Source: Candidatus Dormiibacterota bacterium
Lineage (GTDB): Bacteria > Chloroflexota > Dormibacteria > Dormibacterales > Dormibacteraceae
DNA length: 64,000 nucleotides
Assembly (NCBI GenBank): GCA_024280995.1
Contig: JAMXLM010000005.1
Span: forward strand, 1 to 64,000
Reading direction: 5' to 3'
Each line of letters begins with the position of its first letter. The first letter of the stretch is position 1. A model generated the notes under the pieces. It was given only the letters and a program-made list of their open reading frames with translations, was not told where the DNA came from and made no database searches. Positions 53,658-62,118 of the stretch are shown in pieces. The position numbers and the translations under genes are program-made.

Positions 53658-54797
53658 TCAGCGGGCCGGTTCGCGCGCCCCCGTCAAAACAAGCGTGCCG
53701 AGCCCGACCGACAACCCCGCGATCACGTAAAGCGCCACCTGCACCCCGGAGGTGGCAGCCACCGCGCCTCCGATCAACGGGCCCAGGAAGAATCCCATCG
53801 CGATCGCGCTGGCGTTGAACCCGAACACCGTGCTCTGCGCGTCGTGCGGCGTCTCCAGCCCGATCATGCTCGCGGTCGCGGGAATCAGGACCCCGAAGAA
53901 CAGGCCCGTGAGCCCGATACCGATCAGCGCCAACGCAGGCCACGGCGCGATCCCGATCACGGCGATCGAAACCGCTCCCGCGAAACCGGAAGCCGCGGCC
54001 GTGGTCACGTACCCGAGCCTGCGCGAGACAGTCGTATATCCGACCGCCGAGGCGCTGCTGAAGATCCCGGCAAGACTGAAGCCGATGCCGGCGAGGGCGG
54101 ACACGCCGGTGGTCAGCATCCCGAGCAGCCTCAGCACGAGGAGCTGCTGCGACGCCGAGTTGCAAAGGCTCACCAGGCCCTGCGCCGCCATCAGCACCAC
54201 CAGCGCCTTGATCAACCCGGGCTGAGCCCGCAACAGTGACAGCGAGCTCACGCGAGGCCCCGTCCTGCGAACCGGCGGGCTTTCCCGGACGATCACGAGC
54301 ACCGGGATGAGCGAGAGCAGGAGCAGGACGCCGCCACCGAGAAACACCAGGCGCAGTCCGAACACGGCGCCCGCCAGGCCGCCGACGACCGGCCCGATCG
54401 CGCCGCCAAGAGCGATGCCCGAGTTCACGACCCCGAGCGACCAGCCGACCCGCGACCGCGGGGTCTCGGCCGCGACCAGAGCCGTGGCCGCGGCCACCGT
54501 TCCACTCGTCGCGCCCTGCAGGAAGCGCAGGATCACTAGCTCGACCGGGTTCTGCGCGAAGAAGATCAGGCCGACCGTGATCGCCCCGCCGAGCATCGAG
54601 CGGAGGAGCATCGGCTTGCGCCCGAACCGGTCCCCGAGGATGCCCCATATCGGGCTCGCGATCGCCATCGCCAGACCCGAGGCGCTTGCCGTCGCGGCGG
54701 TCCACAGGTCCAGCTGGGGTCCACTGGCCACGCCGAGGTCGTGGTGGAGAAAGATCGACAAGAACGGAAAGGCGAACGAAAAGCCGAAGATCGCCAT
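53658..54797 (-). CDS. MFS transporter
   Basis: PIWGILGDRFGRKPMLLRSMLGGAITVGLIFFAQ; ~12 hydrophobic segments. Start may be further upstream (VNWRRNLAALWFAEF is in frame) with no obvious start codon. Confidence 0.85.
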   Translation of the reverse strand: MAIFGFSFAFPFLSIFLHHDLGVASGPQLDLWTAATASASGLAMAIASPIWGILGDRFGRKPMLLRSMLGGAITVGLIFFAQNPVELVILRFLQGATSGTVAAATALVAAETPRSRVGWSLGVVNSGIALGGAIGPVVGGLAGAVFGLRLVFLGGGVLLLLSLIPVLVIVRESPPVRRTGPRVSSLSLLRAQPGLIKALVVLMAAQGLVSLCNSASQQLLVLRLLGMLTTGVSALAGIGFSLAGIFSSASAVGYTTVSRRLGYVTTAAASGFAGAVSIAVIGIAPWPALALIGIGLTGLFFGVLIPATASMIGLETPHDAQSTVFGFNASAIAMGFFLGPLIGGAVAATSGVQVALYVIAGLSVGLGTLVLTGAREPAR

Positions 54798-54892
54798 GAA
54801 CTCGGCGAACCAGAGCGCCGCGAGGTTGCGCCGCCAGTTGACTCCGCCCGCGTTGATCGGAGGTGTTGTCGCGCGAACGTCGGTCGACAGGG

Positions 54893-57142
54893 CTACGAAC
54901 CGAGAATTTCGACGATGCGGTCGGACGTTATCGGCAGTCGGTCGACGACTGCGTCCGGCTTGCGCTTGCGCAGCGCGTCCTCGACGGCGGCGGATATGGC
55001 CGCCGGCGCCGGGATGGTGCCGCTCTCACCCGCGCCCTTGAAACTCTCCGGATTGGCGTCGGTCGGAGTCTCGATGTGCACGAGCTCCGGCGGCCTCACT
55101 TCGCCCGTGCTCACGATCGTGTAGTCGAGGAAGCTGGCGGTTCGGAAGCTGCCGTCCGGGTCGTAGACGGCTGCTTCGTGGAGCGAATAGCCGAGTCCGT
55201 GCGCGTACGCGCCGTGCATCTGGCCTTCGACGATCAGCTCGTTGATGACCTTGCCCGTGTCGTGGGCGATGACGTAGCGGAGGACCTCGACCTGCCCGGT
55301 GTCGGGATCGACCGCGACGTAAGCCGCGTGGCAGCCGCTCGAGTAGGCCAGTGGCCTCTTCGGGTCGAAGCTCTCGAGCACCTCGAGGCCTTCGTTCGGG
55401 ATCACCTCGCCGACCGGCACGCTTTTTGCCGGCGCGCCGCGGACCGCGATCCGGCCGTCTTCGATGATGAGGTCGGCAGCGTCGGCTTCGAGGACCTCGC
55501 CGGCACGCTCGAGCAGGCGCTTGCGCATCGCGACCGCCGCCTTGGCCGTCGCGTTGCCGACCTGGACGGCCGTGCGGCTGCCGGCGGTGAGCTCGGCGGG
55601 CGGCGTATTTCGCGTGTCGCCGGCGGTGACGCGGATTTTCTCGAACGGCCAGCCCAACCGGTCCGCCGTCACCTGCGCGGCCATCGTCTGATGCCCCTGC
55701 CCTTGCGGAGTCGAGCCTACGTACAGCTCCGCCGAGCCATCCTGGTTGAGGCGCAGCTTCGCGGGCTCGCCGCCGCCGAAGCCGGTCGATTCGACGCAGC
55801 AGGAAACCCCGAAGCCGACGAGCCGGCCGTCGTCGAGCTCCGGCGGCGGTCCGGCCTTCTCCAGCGTGAGGTTCAGCAGCCGCGGGTAGTCGCCGCTGTC
55901 GTAGACCAGCCCGCGCCTGCCCGACGGGAATCCGGTGGTGAAAGGGATCTGCTCCGGCTGGACCAGGTTGCGGCGCCGCAGCTCGGAGGGCGGGATGTCG
56001 AGCGCAACGGCGAGCTGGTCGATCGCCCGCTCGACGGCGTAGTTGCCGAGCGGGCGGCCGCCACCGCGGATGAAACCGGACGGCACCGCATTGGTGAACA
56101 CGACCTGCGATTCGACCTCCATCGCCGGCATCACGTACGCGGACAGCATGTGCGCGACGATGAGGTCGGGCTGGCTCGCGCCGCTCGCGGTGTAAGCGCC
56201 CATGTCGTGCATTAGCCGGCCGCGCAGCCCGCGAAGCTTGCCGTCGCGGTCGGCCGCGATCTCCATCTCGATGACCGAGCCATGCGCATGCGCCGTCGTC
56301 GCGCCGTCCTCGCTGCGCGACGCGACCCATCGTGCCGGGCGCTTCAAACGCCAGGCCGCAATCGCGGTCAGGACCTCCTCCGGGTACACGCTGCCCTTCG
56401 CGCCGAATCCACCACCGACGTCCTCGGCGAGGACGCGGACCGACTCCTCTTCGAGGCCCAAGACGCCGGCGATCGACTCGCGCACGCCGAAGACGTTCTG
56501 CGTCGAGGTCCAGACCTTGAGCCCGCCCGTGTCGTCGTCGGGTGCGGCCGTCACCGTGCGGGTCTCCATCGCAGCGCCGGCGACGCGGGCCGTCTGCAGC
56601 CGGATGCCTGCGGTCACGCTGCCGTCGCCAAAAGCGGCGTCGATGTCGCCGTACGTCACGGTCTTGCGCCGCGAGATGTTGTCGTCCATGTCTTCATGCA
56701 CGTGCGGCGCGTCTTTCGCGGTCGCGGCGTTGACGTCTCCCACGCCGGGCAGCGCATCCAGCTCGGCCAGCACCTGCTCCGCCGCGTCATGCGCCTCGTA
56801 GTCGGTGCCGGCGACAACCACGGCGAAGGCCTCGCCGACGTAATTCACCTCGTCTCCGTTGAGGATCGGTCGCGCGCGCGCGATGACGTCGTTGGGCGCC
56901 CAGTCGCTCAGCCCGTCGGCCACCTCGGGCAGGTCCGCCGCCGTCCATACCTCGAGCACGCCTGGCATCTCTTTCGCAGCCGCCGCGTCGATGGAGACGA
57001 TCCGCGCGTGCGGCACGGTCGAGCGCGCAAACGCGACATGGACGAGGCCGTCGAGCTTGATGTCTCCGGCGAAACGACCTCGGCCGGTGATCAGTCGCTC
57101 ATCCTCGACGCGAGGCATCCGCCGGCCGATGTACGGAGGCAC
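54893..57142 (-). CDS. xanthine dehydrogenase/aldehyde oxidase-family molybdopterin-binding subunit
   Basis: 749 aa; IGRRMPRVEDERLITGRGRFAGDIKLDGLVHVAFARSTVPHARIVSID ... EDVGGGFGAKGSVYPEEV ... GFIRGGGRPLGNYAVERAIDQLA ... GSTPQGQGHQTMAAQV. Confidence 0.88.
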   Translation of the reverse strand: MPPYIGRRMPRVEDERLITGRGRFAGDIKLDGLVHVAFARSTVPHARIVSIDAAAAKEMPGVLEVWTAADLPEVADGLSDWAPNDVIARARPILNGDEVNYVGEAFAVVVAGTDYEAHDAAEQVLAELDALPGVGDVNAATAKDAPHVHEDMDDNISRRKTVTYGDIDAAFGDGSVTAGIRLQTARVAGAAMETRTVTAAPDDDTGGLKVWTSTQNVFGVRESIAGVLGLEEESVRVLAEDVGGGFGAKGSVYPEEVLTAIAAWRLKRPARWVASRSEDGATTAHAHGSVIEMEIAADRDGKLRGLRGRLMHDMGAYTASGASQPDLIVAHMLSAYVMPAMEVESQVVFTNAVPSGFIRGGGRPLGNYAVERAIDQLAVALDIPPSELRRRNLVQPEQIPFTTGFPSGRRGLVYDSGDYPRLLNLTLEKAGPPPELDDGRLVGFGVSCCVESTGFGGGEPAKLRLNQDGSAELYVGSTPQGQGHQTMAAQVTADRLGWPFEKIRVTAGDTRNTPPAELTAGSRTAVQVGNATAKAAVAMRKRLLERAGEVLEADAADLIIEDGRIAVRGAPAKSVPVGEVIPNEGLEVLESFDPKRPLAYSSGCHAAYVAVDPDTGQVEVLRYVIAHDTGKVINELIVEGQMHGAYAHGLGYSLHEAAVYDPDGSFRTASFLDYTIVSTGEVRPPELVHIETPTDANPESFKGAGESGTIPAPAAISAAVEDALRKRKPDAVVDRLPITSDRIVEILGS

Positions 57143-57185
57143 GCTCCTACAATAAGTCGCTCCCCTGCACGGGGCCCTTGTGGAT

Positions 57186-57261
57186 GGGCGGCTAGCTCAG
57201 CTGGAAGAGCGCCAGCTTGACATGCTGGAGGTCGGGGGTTCGAGACCCTCGCCGCCCACCA
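57186..57261 (+). tRNA. tRNA-Val (anticodon GAC)
   Basis: GGGCGGC acceptor pairs with GCCGCCC; anticodon arm CCAGC-TTGACAT-GCTGG; T-loop TTCGAGA; encoded CCA. Confidence 0.93.
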
Positions 57262-57304
57262 ACGTTTCACCAGAAACGGGTCGGCAATAATTCCGAAGCG
57301 GGAC

Positions 57305-57381
57305 GGCCCGTTCGTCTAGTGGACTAGGACGCCGGCCTTTCAAGCCGGAGATCACGGGTTCGAATCCCGTACGGGCTACCA
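57305..57381 (+). tRNA. tRNA-Glu (anticodon TTC)
   Basis: GGCCCGT/ACGGGCT acceptor; anticodon arm CCGGC-CTTTCAA-GCCGG; ACGGG-TTCGAAT-CCCGT; encoded CCA. Confidence 0.93.
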
Positions 57382-57501
57382 ACCGGATGGTTCGACCCGC
57401 ACGATTCGACCCATTTCGGCCGAAACGTGCGGAAAACTGTTCTTGATTTCGCGCCTTCTGGCGGAAACCTGCGGAATTCCGTTCTAATTCGGACACCCGG
57501 C

Positions 57502-57575
57502 GCGGGCGTAGCACAATGGCAGTGCGCCAGCCTTCCAAGCTGGTTACGTGGGTTCGATTCCCATCGCCCGCTCCA
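57502..57575 (+). tRNA. tRNA-Gly (anticodon TCC)
   Basis: GCGGGCG/CGCCCGC acceptor; anticodon arm CCAGC-CTTCCAA-GCTGG; GTGGG-TTCGATT-CCCAT; encoded CCA. Confidence 0.93.
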
Positions 57576-57585
57576 TGCTTTCGTC

Positions 57586-57999
57586 GTGCAGATTCCTCGC
57601 CCGCAGGCGGTTGGTGACCAGCGCGTGGCCGCCCAGCTTCGATCCATCCTCTTCAGCGAGCCGCTGCTCGGCGCCGCGGAAGTCAGGCCCAGGGGTTACG
57701 GCAAGGTGATCTTCGCCTCGCTGCTCGGCTGGGCCGGACCGATCGTCGCCCGCCGCGCGACCGAGCCCCTGCCGCCGACGATCCTGTATCTCGCGGTCAC
57801 CTCGGCCGACATCCGGCTCTTCTCCAAGCCGCCGTTTGCCGACCCGTTCGAGATCGGCCGGTGGAAGAAGGGAAGTTATCGAGCATCGCTCGACGGCCGG
57901 CGACTGACGCTCGAGGTCGCCCGCCTCGGCCGCGTGACCGTCACCGCGGGTACTTCTGCTCGACCGGTCTTCGATCTGGTGATGCAGGGGTCGGCCTAG
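57586..57999 (+). CDS. hypothetical protein (~137 aa)
   Basis: GTG 57586: VQIPRPQAVGDQRVAAQLRSILFSEPLLGAAEVRPRGYGK...; the ORF-track start lies inside the tRNA region. Confidence 0.5.
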   Translation: MQIPRPQAVGDQRVAAQLRSILFSEPLLGAAEVRPRGYGKVIFASLLGWAGPIVARRATEPLPPTILYLAVTSADIRLFSKPPFADPFEIGRWKKGSYRASLDGRRLTLEVARLGRVTVTAGTSARPVFDLVMQGSA

Positions 58000-58053
58000 A
58001 ACTCACACCCGAATCCAAGCCTGCTCTGAGCTTCGACCGAGAGAATCGCTCGT

Positions 58054-58434
58054 ATGAACAAGCCCCGACTCATCCTTTTTGCGTCGGTCATCGCCGCGGC
58101 GATGATCTTCGGCGGCGTCATGGGAGCCACCGTGTTCGCCCGAGGCACGCTTTCGAGCGCGCTTGCCGCGATCCCGGCCGCAGCCTCGCCGTCGCCGACC
58201 TTCAAGTCCAACGAGGACCCGACCCACGAGAAAAACGAGAGTGCCGCGCACGAGGCGGCGGAGAACAACGGAACGCTCCACCCGGGAGGTCCAGGCGGCC
58301 CGGGCATGGGCGGACCTCCCTGCGGCGGCCACTCCAACGAGGACGCCACGCACGAGAAGAGCGAGACCGCGGCGCACGAAGCCGCAGAAAACGCAGCGTG
58401 CCCATCTCCATCGCCGACAACTTCGGGCGGATAG
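58054..58434 (+). CDS. small secreted His/Glu-rich protein with duplicated motif
   Basis: 126 aa; signal-like N-terminus; SNEDPTHEKNESAAHEAAEN and SNEDATHEKSETAAHEAAEN separated by a Gly/Pro linker. Confidence 0.65.
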   Translation: MNKPRLILFASVIAAAMIFGGVMGATVFARGTLSSALAAIPAAASPSPTFKSNEDPTHEKNESAAHEAAENNGTLHPGGPGGPGMGGPPCGGHSNEDATHEKSETAAHEAAENAACPSPSPTTSGG

Positions 58435-58458
58435 CCGTCAATCGCTAAGCTCCGCCGC

Positions 58459-59052
58459 GTGAGCGGAGCTACCCGGGTGTACCTGGAGGTCGGCGGCAAG
58501 CGCGTCTTCGCCAGCGCCGCCGACTGGCCAGGTTGGTCGAGAAGTGGCAAGACCGAGGAGGCCGCGCTCGAGAACCTGGCCGCTTACGCACCGCGGTATT
58601 CGAAGGTCGCCAAGCTGCCGAAGGACGCGACGAGGTTCGAAGTTGTCGACCGGGTCACCGGCAACGCGACCACCGATTTCGGGGCTCCGGGCGTGCCGGC
58701 CAGGGCCGATGCAACTCCTCTCCCTGCAAATGAGATCGAGCGGATGGTCACGGTCATGGAAGCCTGCTGGCGCTACCTCGACAAGGTGCGCGCGAAGGTC
58801 CCGAAGGAGCTGCGCAAAGGGCCGCGCGGCGGCGGCCGTGATCGCGACAAGATGTACGCCCATGTCCTCGACTCCGAGCTCGCCTACGCCGGCCCGATCG
58901 GACTCAAGTTGAAAAAGCACGACCGCCAGGCCATTCGCGAAGCGCTGCTCAGTCCGGTTCCGGGCGCGAAATGGCCCGCCGCGTACGCGATCCGCCGCAT
59001 CGCCTGGCACGCACTCGACCACGCGTGGGAGATGGAAGACCGAATACCCTAG
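58459..59052 (+). CDS. conserved hypothetical protein (197 aa)
   Basis: GTG start; VYLEVGGKRVFASAADWPGWSRSGKTEEAALENLAAYAPRYSKVAKL...; antisense ORFs are less protein-like. Confidence 0.65.
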   Translation: MSGATRVYLEVGGKRVFASAADWPGWSRSGKTEEAALENLAAYAPRYSKVAKLPKDATRFEVVDRVTGNATTDFGAPGVPARADATPLPANEIERMVTVMEACWRYLDKVRAKVPKELRKGPRGGGRDRDKMYAHVLDSELAYAGPIGLKLKKHDRQAIREALLSPVPGAKWPAAYAIRRIAWHALDHAWEMEDRIP

Positions 59053-59062
59053 TCGCTCGGTT

Positions 59063-59821
59063 ATGGAAGAGCAGAAAGGGGGACTGCTCCTCGTCATGGC
59101 GCATCCGGACGACGAGTCCATGGGCGCCGGGGGGCTGGTCCTTAGGCATACGCGCAATGGAGTCGCCGTTCATCTCATCTGCGCCACCTACGGCGAGGCG
59201 GGTTGGATGGGAAGGCCGCATGGGTCAAAAGCGGCGGACCTGCCCGAGATTCGCGCCCAGGAGCTCGAAGAGGCCGCCCAGGCGCTGGCGCTCAGCAGCG
59301 TCGAGCTCTGGGACTACCCCGACGCGGGGCTCGCGCACTCGGACCAGAAGGAGCTGACCCAGCGCATCTGGGAGCAGATAGGCAAGGTGAGGCCGCGGGT
59401 GGTCGTCGGTTGGGGACCGGACGGCGGATACGGTCATCCGGACCACATTGCGATGGGTGCGTGCACAGACGCCGCCGTGGCCGCGATGACCGAGGGGGAA
59501 CGGCCGGCGCTTTACCATCTCGCGATCGACGGGCAGCTCGCGGATTTCTATCACGAGGCCACGCACCTGGTGCCGTCGTCCAACGGCTTCCACGTGCGCC
59601 CGCAGGACACGGTCGACGTCGTCATCGAGCTCGACGCCGACGAGGTGATGATGAAGCTGCGCGCGATCGACTGCCACCAGAGCCAGCTCGAGGATTGGCG
59701 GATCGCGCTGCGCGACCATCCGCGGCTCATGCAGCAGGGGTACGGAAGGGAGCCCTACGTCGCGGTTTCGTCACGAGCGGCGGGCCTGACCGGGAAGGGG
59801 ATGCTGGGCGAGTTCGCGTGA
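59063..59821 (+). CDS. PIG-L/LmbE-family deacetylase
   Basis: LLLVMAHPDDESMGAGGLVLRHTRNGVAVHLICATYGEAG ... GWGPDGGYGHPDHIAMG. Confidence 0.9.
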   Translation: MEEQKGGLLLVMAHPDDESMGAGGLVLRHTRNGVAVHLICATYGEAGWMGRPHGSKAADLPEIRAQELEEAAQALALSSVELWDYPDAGLAHSDQKELTQRIWEQIGKVRPRVVVGWGPDGGYGHPDHIAMGACTDAAVAAMTEGERPALYHLAIDGQLADFYHEATHLVPSSNGFHVRPQDTVDVVIELDADEVMMKLRAIDCHQSQLEDWRIALRDHPRLMQQGYGREPYVAVSSRAAGLTGKGMLGEFA

Positions 59822-59878
59822 TCGACCTGCGACCCGAAGCGATGAAAAATAGCCAGGCAAGTTCCTTACATTCCCGTC

Positions 59879-59948
59879 GGCAAATCGCCGGTGCAAACGA
59901 CTAACCTTTAGCGCCTGATCCGGCCAGACGGATCCGGAGTTCCAACTC
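59879..59948 (+). promoter_or_regulatory. structured leader upstream of the first bactofilin gene
   Basis: Successive short hairpins including GATCCG (59917-59922)-gccaga-CGGATC (59929-59934) and GAGTT-cc-AACTC (59937-59948), ending 12 nt before ATG 59960. Confidence 0.35.
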
Positions 59949-59959
59949 GGGGGTGACGC

Positions 59960-60367
59960 ATGGACGTTCAAGAAGCGACGGCAGAAGGCACCGCCACTGC
60001 CGAAAACGGCGAAGTCAAACGAGATTCGAAAAAGCAGTTCTCGATGGGTCCTGGTGACATCCTCGAGGGGAAGCTCATCTACGACGGCTCGGTCCATGCG
60101 GATGGGCGCCTCGAGGGTGAGCTGCGCGTGACCGGCAACATCGAAGTGGCCAGCGGCGCGACGGTCAAAGCATTGCTGGAGGGCGGGAACGTCACACTCA
60201 AGGGCAACGTCGAGGGGATGGTCACGGCGCGAGACAAGCTGACCCTCGGCAAGAACGCTCGCCTGAGTGGCGACATCCAGGTGCGCAGGCTCCAGATCGA
60301 CGACGGCGCGACCTTGAACGGACACGTCCGGATGGGTGACTTTGAGCACCAGGCGTCCGGCCAGTAG
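59960..60367 (+). CDS. bactofilin family protein
   Basis: ILEGKLIYDGSVHADGRLEGELRVTGNIEVASGATVKALLEGGNVTLKGNVEGMVTARDKLTLGKNARLSGDIQ. Confidence 0.88.
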   Translation: MDVQEATAEGTATAENGEVKRDSKKQFSMGPGDILEGKLIYDGSVHADGRLEGELRVTGNIEVASGATVKALLEGGNVTLKGNVEGMVTARDKLTLGKNARLSGDIQVRRLQIDDGATLNGHVRMGDFEHQASGQ

Positions 60368-61022
60368 GGTCGCGACCCCCGTCCCGGCGGATGCCGGTCC
60401 CAATGGTTCCAACGGCTCGCGGCGCAACTCGGTAGTCCTCGGTCCCAACGATCGCCTTCGCGGCGAGCTGTACATCGAGGGCGACCTGCGAGTGACCGGA
60501 ACCGTCGAGGGTAACCTCGAGGTGACCGGGGACGTCGAGATCGCGGGGTCGGGCAAGGTCAAGGGCGACGTCACCGCGTACGACCGTCTGACCGTGGGCA
60601 GCGACGCATCGCTGATCGCGGGCGAAGTGCGCGTGGCCCGCCTGACGGTCGATGACGGCGCGACGTTCAGCGGCAAGGTCTCGATGGGCAAACAGCCGGC
60701 CGCGGCCAAACCGACCCCACCGCCAGAGCCGGAGGTCATGGCGCCGCGACCGGAGCCAGAGCCTCAGCCCATACCTGCACCTGTCGCGGACGCGGTCGCC
60801 CTGGCGGAACCGGAGCCGGTAGCGATCGAACCGGTGGTGATCGAGCCTCTCTCGGTCAAACCGGTCGCGGCGAAGCCCGTCCAGGCCAAGCCCGTCCAGG
60901 CCAAACCCGTCCAGGCCAAGCCCGTCGAGGCCAAGCCCGCTCAGCCCAAGCCCATCGCGGCAAAAGCCGCTCCAGTCAAGCCGATTCCGCCCAAGCCGCA
61001 GCCGAAGGGCAAGCGCCGCTAA
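60336..61022 (+). CDS. bactofilin family protein with Lys/Pro-rich repetitive C-terminal tail
   Basis: LRGELYIEGDLRVTGTVEGNLEVTGDVEIAGSGKVKGDVTAYDRLTVGSDASL; tail KPVQAKPVQAKPVQAKPVEAKPAQPKP; GTG start overlaps the previous CDS by 32 nt. Confidence 0.85.
   Translation: MTLSTRRPASRVATPVPADAGPNGSNGSRRNSVVLGPNDRLRGELYIEGDLRVTGTVEGNLEVTGDVEIAGSGKVKGDVTAYDRLTVGSDASLIAGEVRVARLTVDDGATFSGKVSMGKQPAAAKPTPPPEPEVMAPRPEPEPQPIPAPVADAVALAEPEPVAIEPVVIEPLSVKPVAAKPVQAKPVQAKPVQAKPVEAKPAQPKPIAAKAAPVKPIPPKPQPKGKRR
60872..60950 (+). repeat. 15-bp tandem repeat encoding AKPVQ units
   Basis: Near-exact copies of AAGCCCGTCCAGGCC within the bactofilin tail. Confidence 0.85.
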
Positions 61023-61031
61023 GCCGGAGGG

Positions 61032-61382
61032 CTACTTCTTCGGCTTTTTCGCGGGCATCTTGCGCGCGACTTCGAGCGCGCGCTTGATCAGAGCGGTCGG
61101 CGGCTTGGCGCGCCAGTCCCCGGGCAGGATCACGTAGCCGCTCATCTTGTGTCCGGCCACGGGCTCGAAATCGCGGCCCCCCTGCTTCTTGATCTTTTCG
61201 ATCTCGTCTTCGGGGAGCCGCACCATCAGCTCCTCGCCGACGATTCCGCAGAACATGTTGCCGTTCACGAATGCGGAGACCTGACCGAACATCGGCCTGA
61301 TCGCGATTCCTGGCCCGTCCGGAACCACCTCGGCGAACGCCGCTTTCGCGCCCTCGCTGGGCTTCGACATGTTCAGCTTCAT
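61032..61382 (-). CDS. TfoX N-terminal-domain protein
   Basis: GIAIRPMFGQVSAFVNGNMFCGIVGEELMVRLPEDEIEKIKKQGGRDFEPVAGHKMSGYVILP. Start uncertain (61382 or 61370); ORF extends to 61550. Confidence 0.8.
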   Translation of the reverse strand: MKLNMSKPSEGAKAAFAEVVPDGPGIAIRPMFGQVSAFVNGNMFCGIVGEELMVRLPEDEIEKIKKQGGRDFEPVAGHKMSGYVILPGDWRAKPPTALIKRALEVARKMPAKKPKK

Positions 61383-61567
61383 CGGACCTCGGGGCGCAGG
61401 CATCGAAACGAAATTCTGCTCCAGGCTCAATACGAACGTGGTCCAGCGCGCAAAACGCGGGTGTCGGCTGCACCGTCGCATGAGGCATTCGTCCCATTGC
61501 GATCGCGCACGGCGTGCCATTAGCGTTCCCAGCGACTTCTCAGGATTCACGTTTTGGAGGCTGTTAG

Positions 61568-61999
61568 ATGAAGAGGGTTCTCTCGGTCGCGGCGGCTCTG
61601 GTGGGTCTCCTGGTCATGTCGACTGCGGCGCATGCGACGACGACGACGACGATCCACGTCACCGGTGTCCCCATCGACGTCGGCCCCGCCGCCTGCATTC
61701 CCGGCGACCTGACAATCAGCGGCAACGGCGTTCTGCACATGACGGTCAACAACGCAGGCGACGCCTGGACCACCGGCACGATCGAAGGCAACGTGACCGG
61801 GAGCCTCGGCTACACCGGGCATGGCGTTGCGTGGTTCGGTTCCGAAGACAACAGAAGCAACAGTGTCAACCACTTCATCGCCAACACGGTCGGCACACTC
61901 GGTGATGGAACTCCCCTCTCGATTCACCAGGAGGGTCAGTTCACGATCAACGCGCAGGGAGTGCCGGTGGTGACTCGCGTAACCGCGACCTGTAGCTAG
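61568..61999 (+). CDS. secreted hypothetical protein
   Basis: 143 aa; signal peptide MKRVLSVAAALVGLLVMSTAAHA, then a Thr/Gly-rich domain (HVTGVPIDVGPAACIPGDLTISGNGVLHMTVNNAGDAWTTGTIEG). Confidence 0.7.
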   Translation: MKRVLSVAAALVGLLVMSTAAHATTTTTIHVTGVPIDVGPAACIPGDLTISGNGVLHMTVNNAGDAWTTGTIEGNVTGSLGYTGHGVAWFGSEDNRSNSVNHFIANTVGTLGDGTPLSIHQEGQFTINAQGVPVVTRVTATCS

Positions 62000-62010
62000 A
62001 CGCCGACCTC

Positions 62011-62039
62011 AGCCCTCGCCGCCGTCGGCGGCGAGGGCT
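62011..62039. terminator. long hairpin between 61999 and the ABC transporter operon
   Basis: AGCCCTCGCCGCCG / CGGCGGCGAGGGCT, perfect 14-bp arms around one base; no T-tract. Confidence 0.55.
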
Positions 62040-62118
62040 CCCTCATCCTCGAGAACGAGGCAGAAAATCGATCTCGCGGCTGACGACACCGCTCCCGCCG
62101 AAACCTAGCTTGGTGGTC

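Noticed and set aside
54893-57142. Form I aerobic CO dehydrogenase (CoxL)
   Set aside because: The AYRCSFR active-site motif is absent (FIRGGGRPLGN instead) and no CoxM/CoxS neighbours are seen.
60872-60950. Short direct repeats resembling a CRISPR array
   Set aside because: Units are contiguous 15-bp codon-periodic copies inside a bactofilin CDS, with no spacers.
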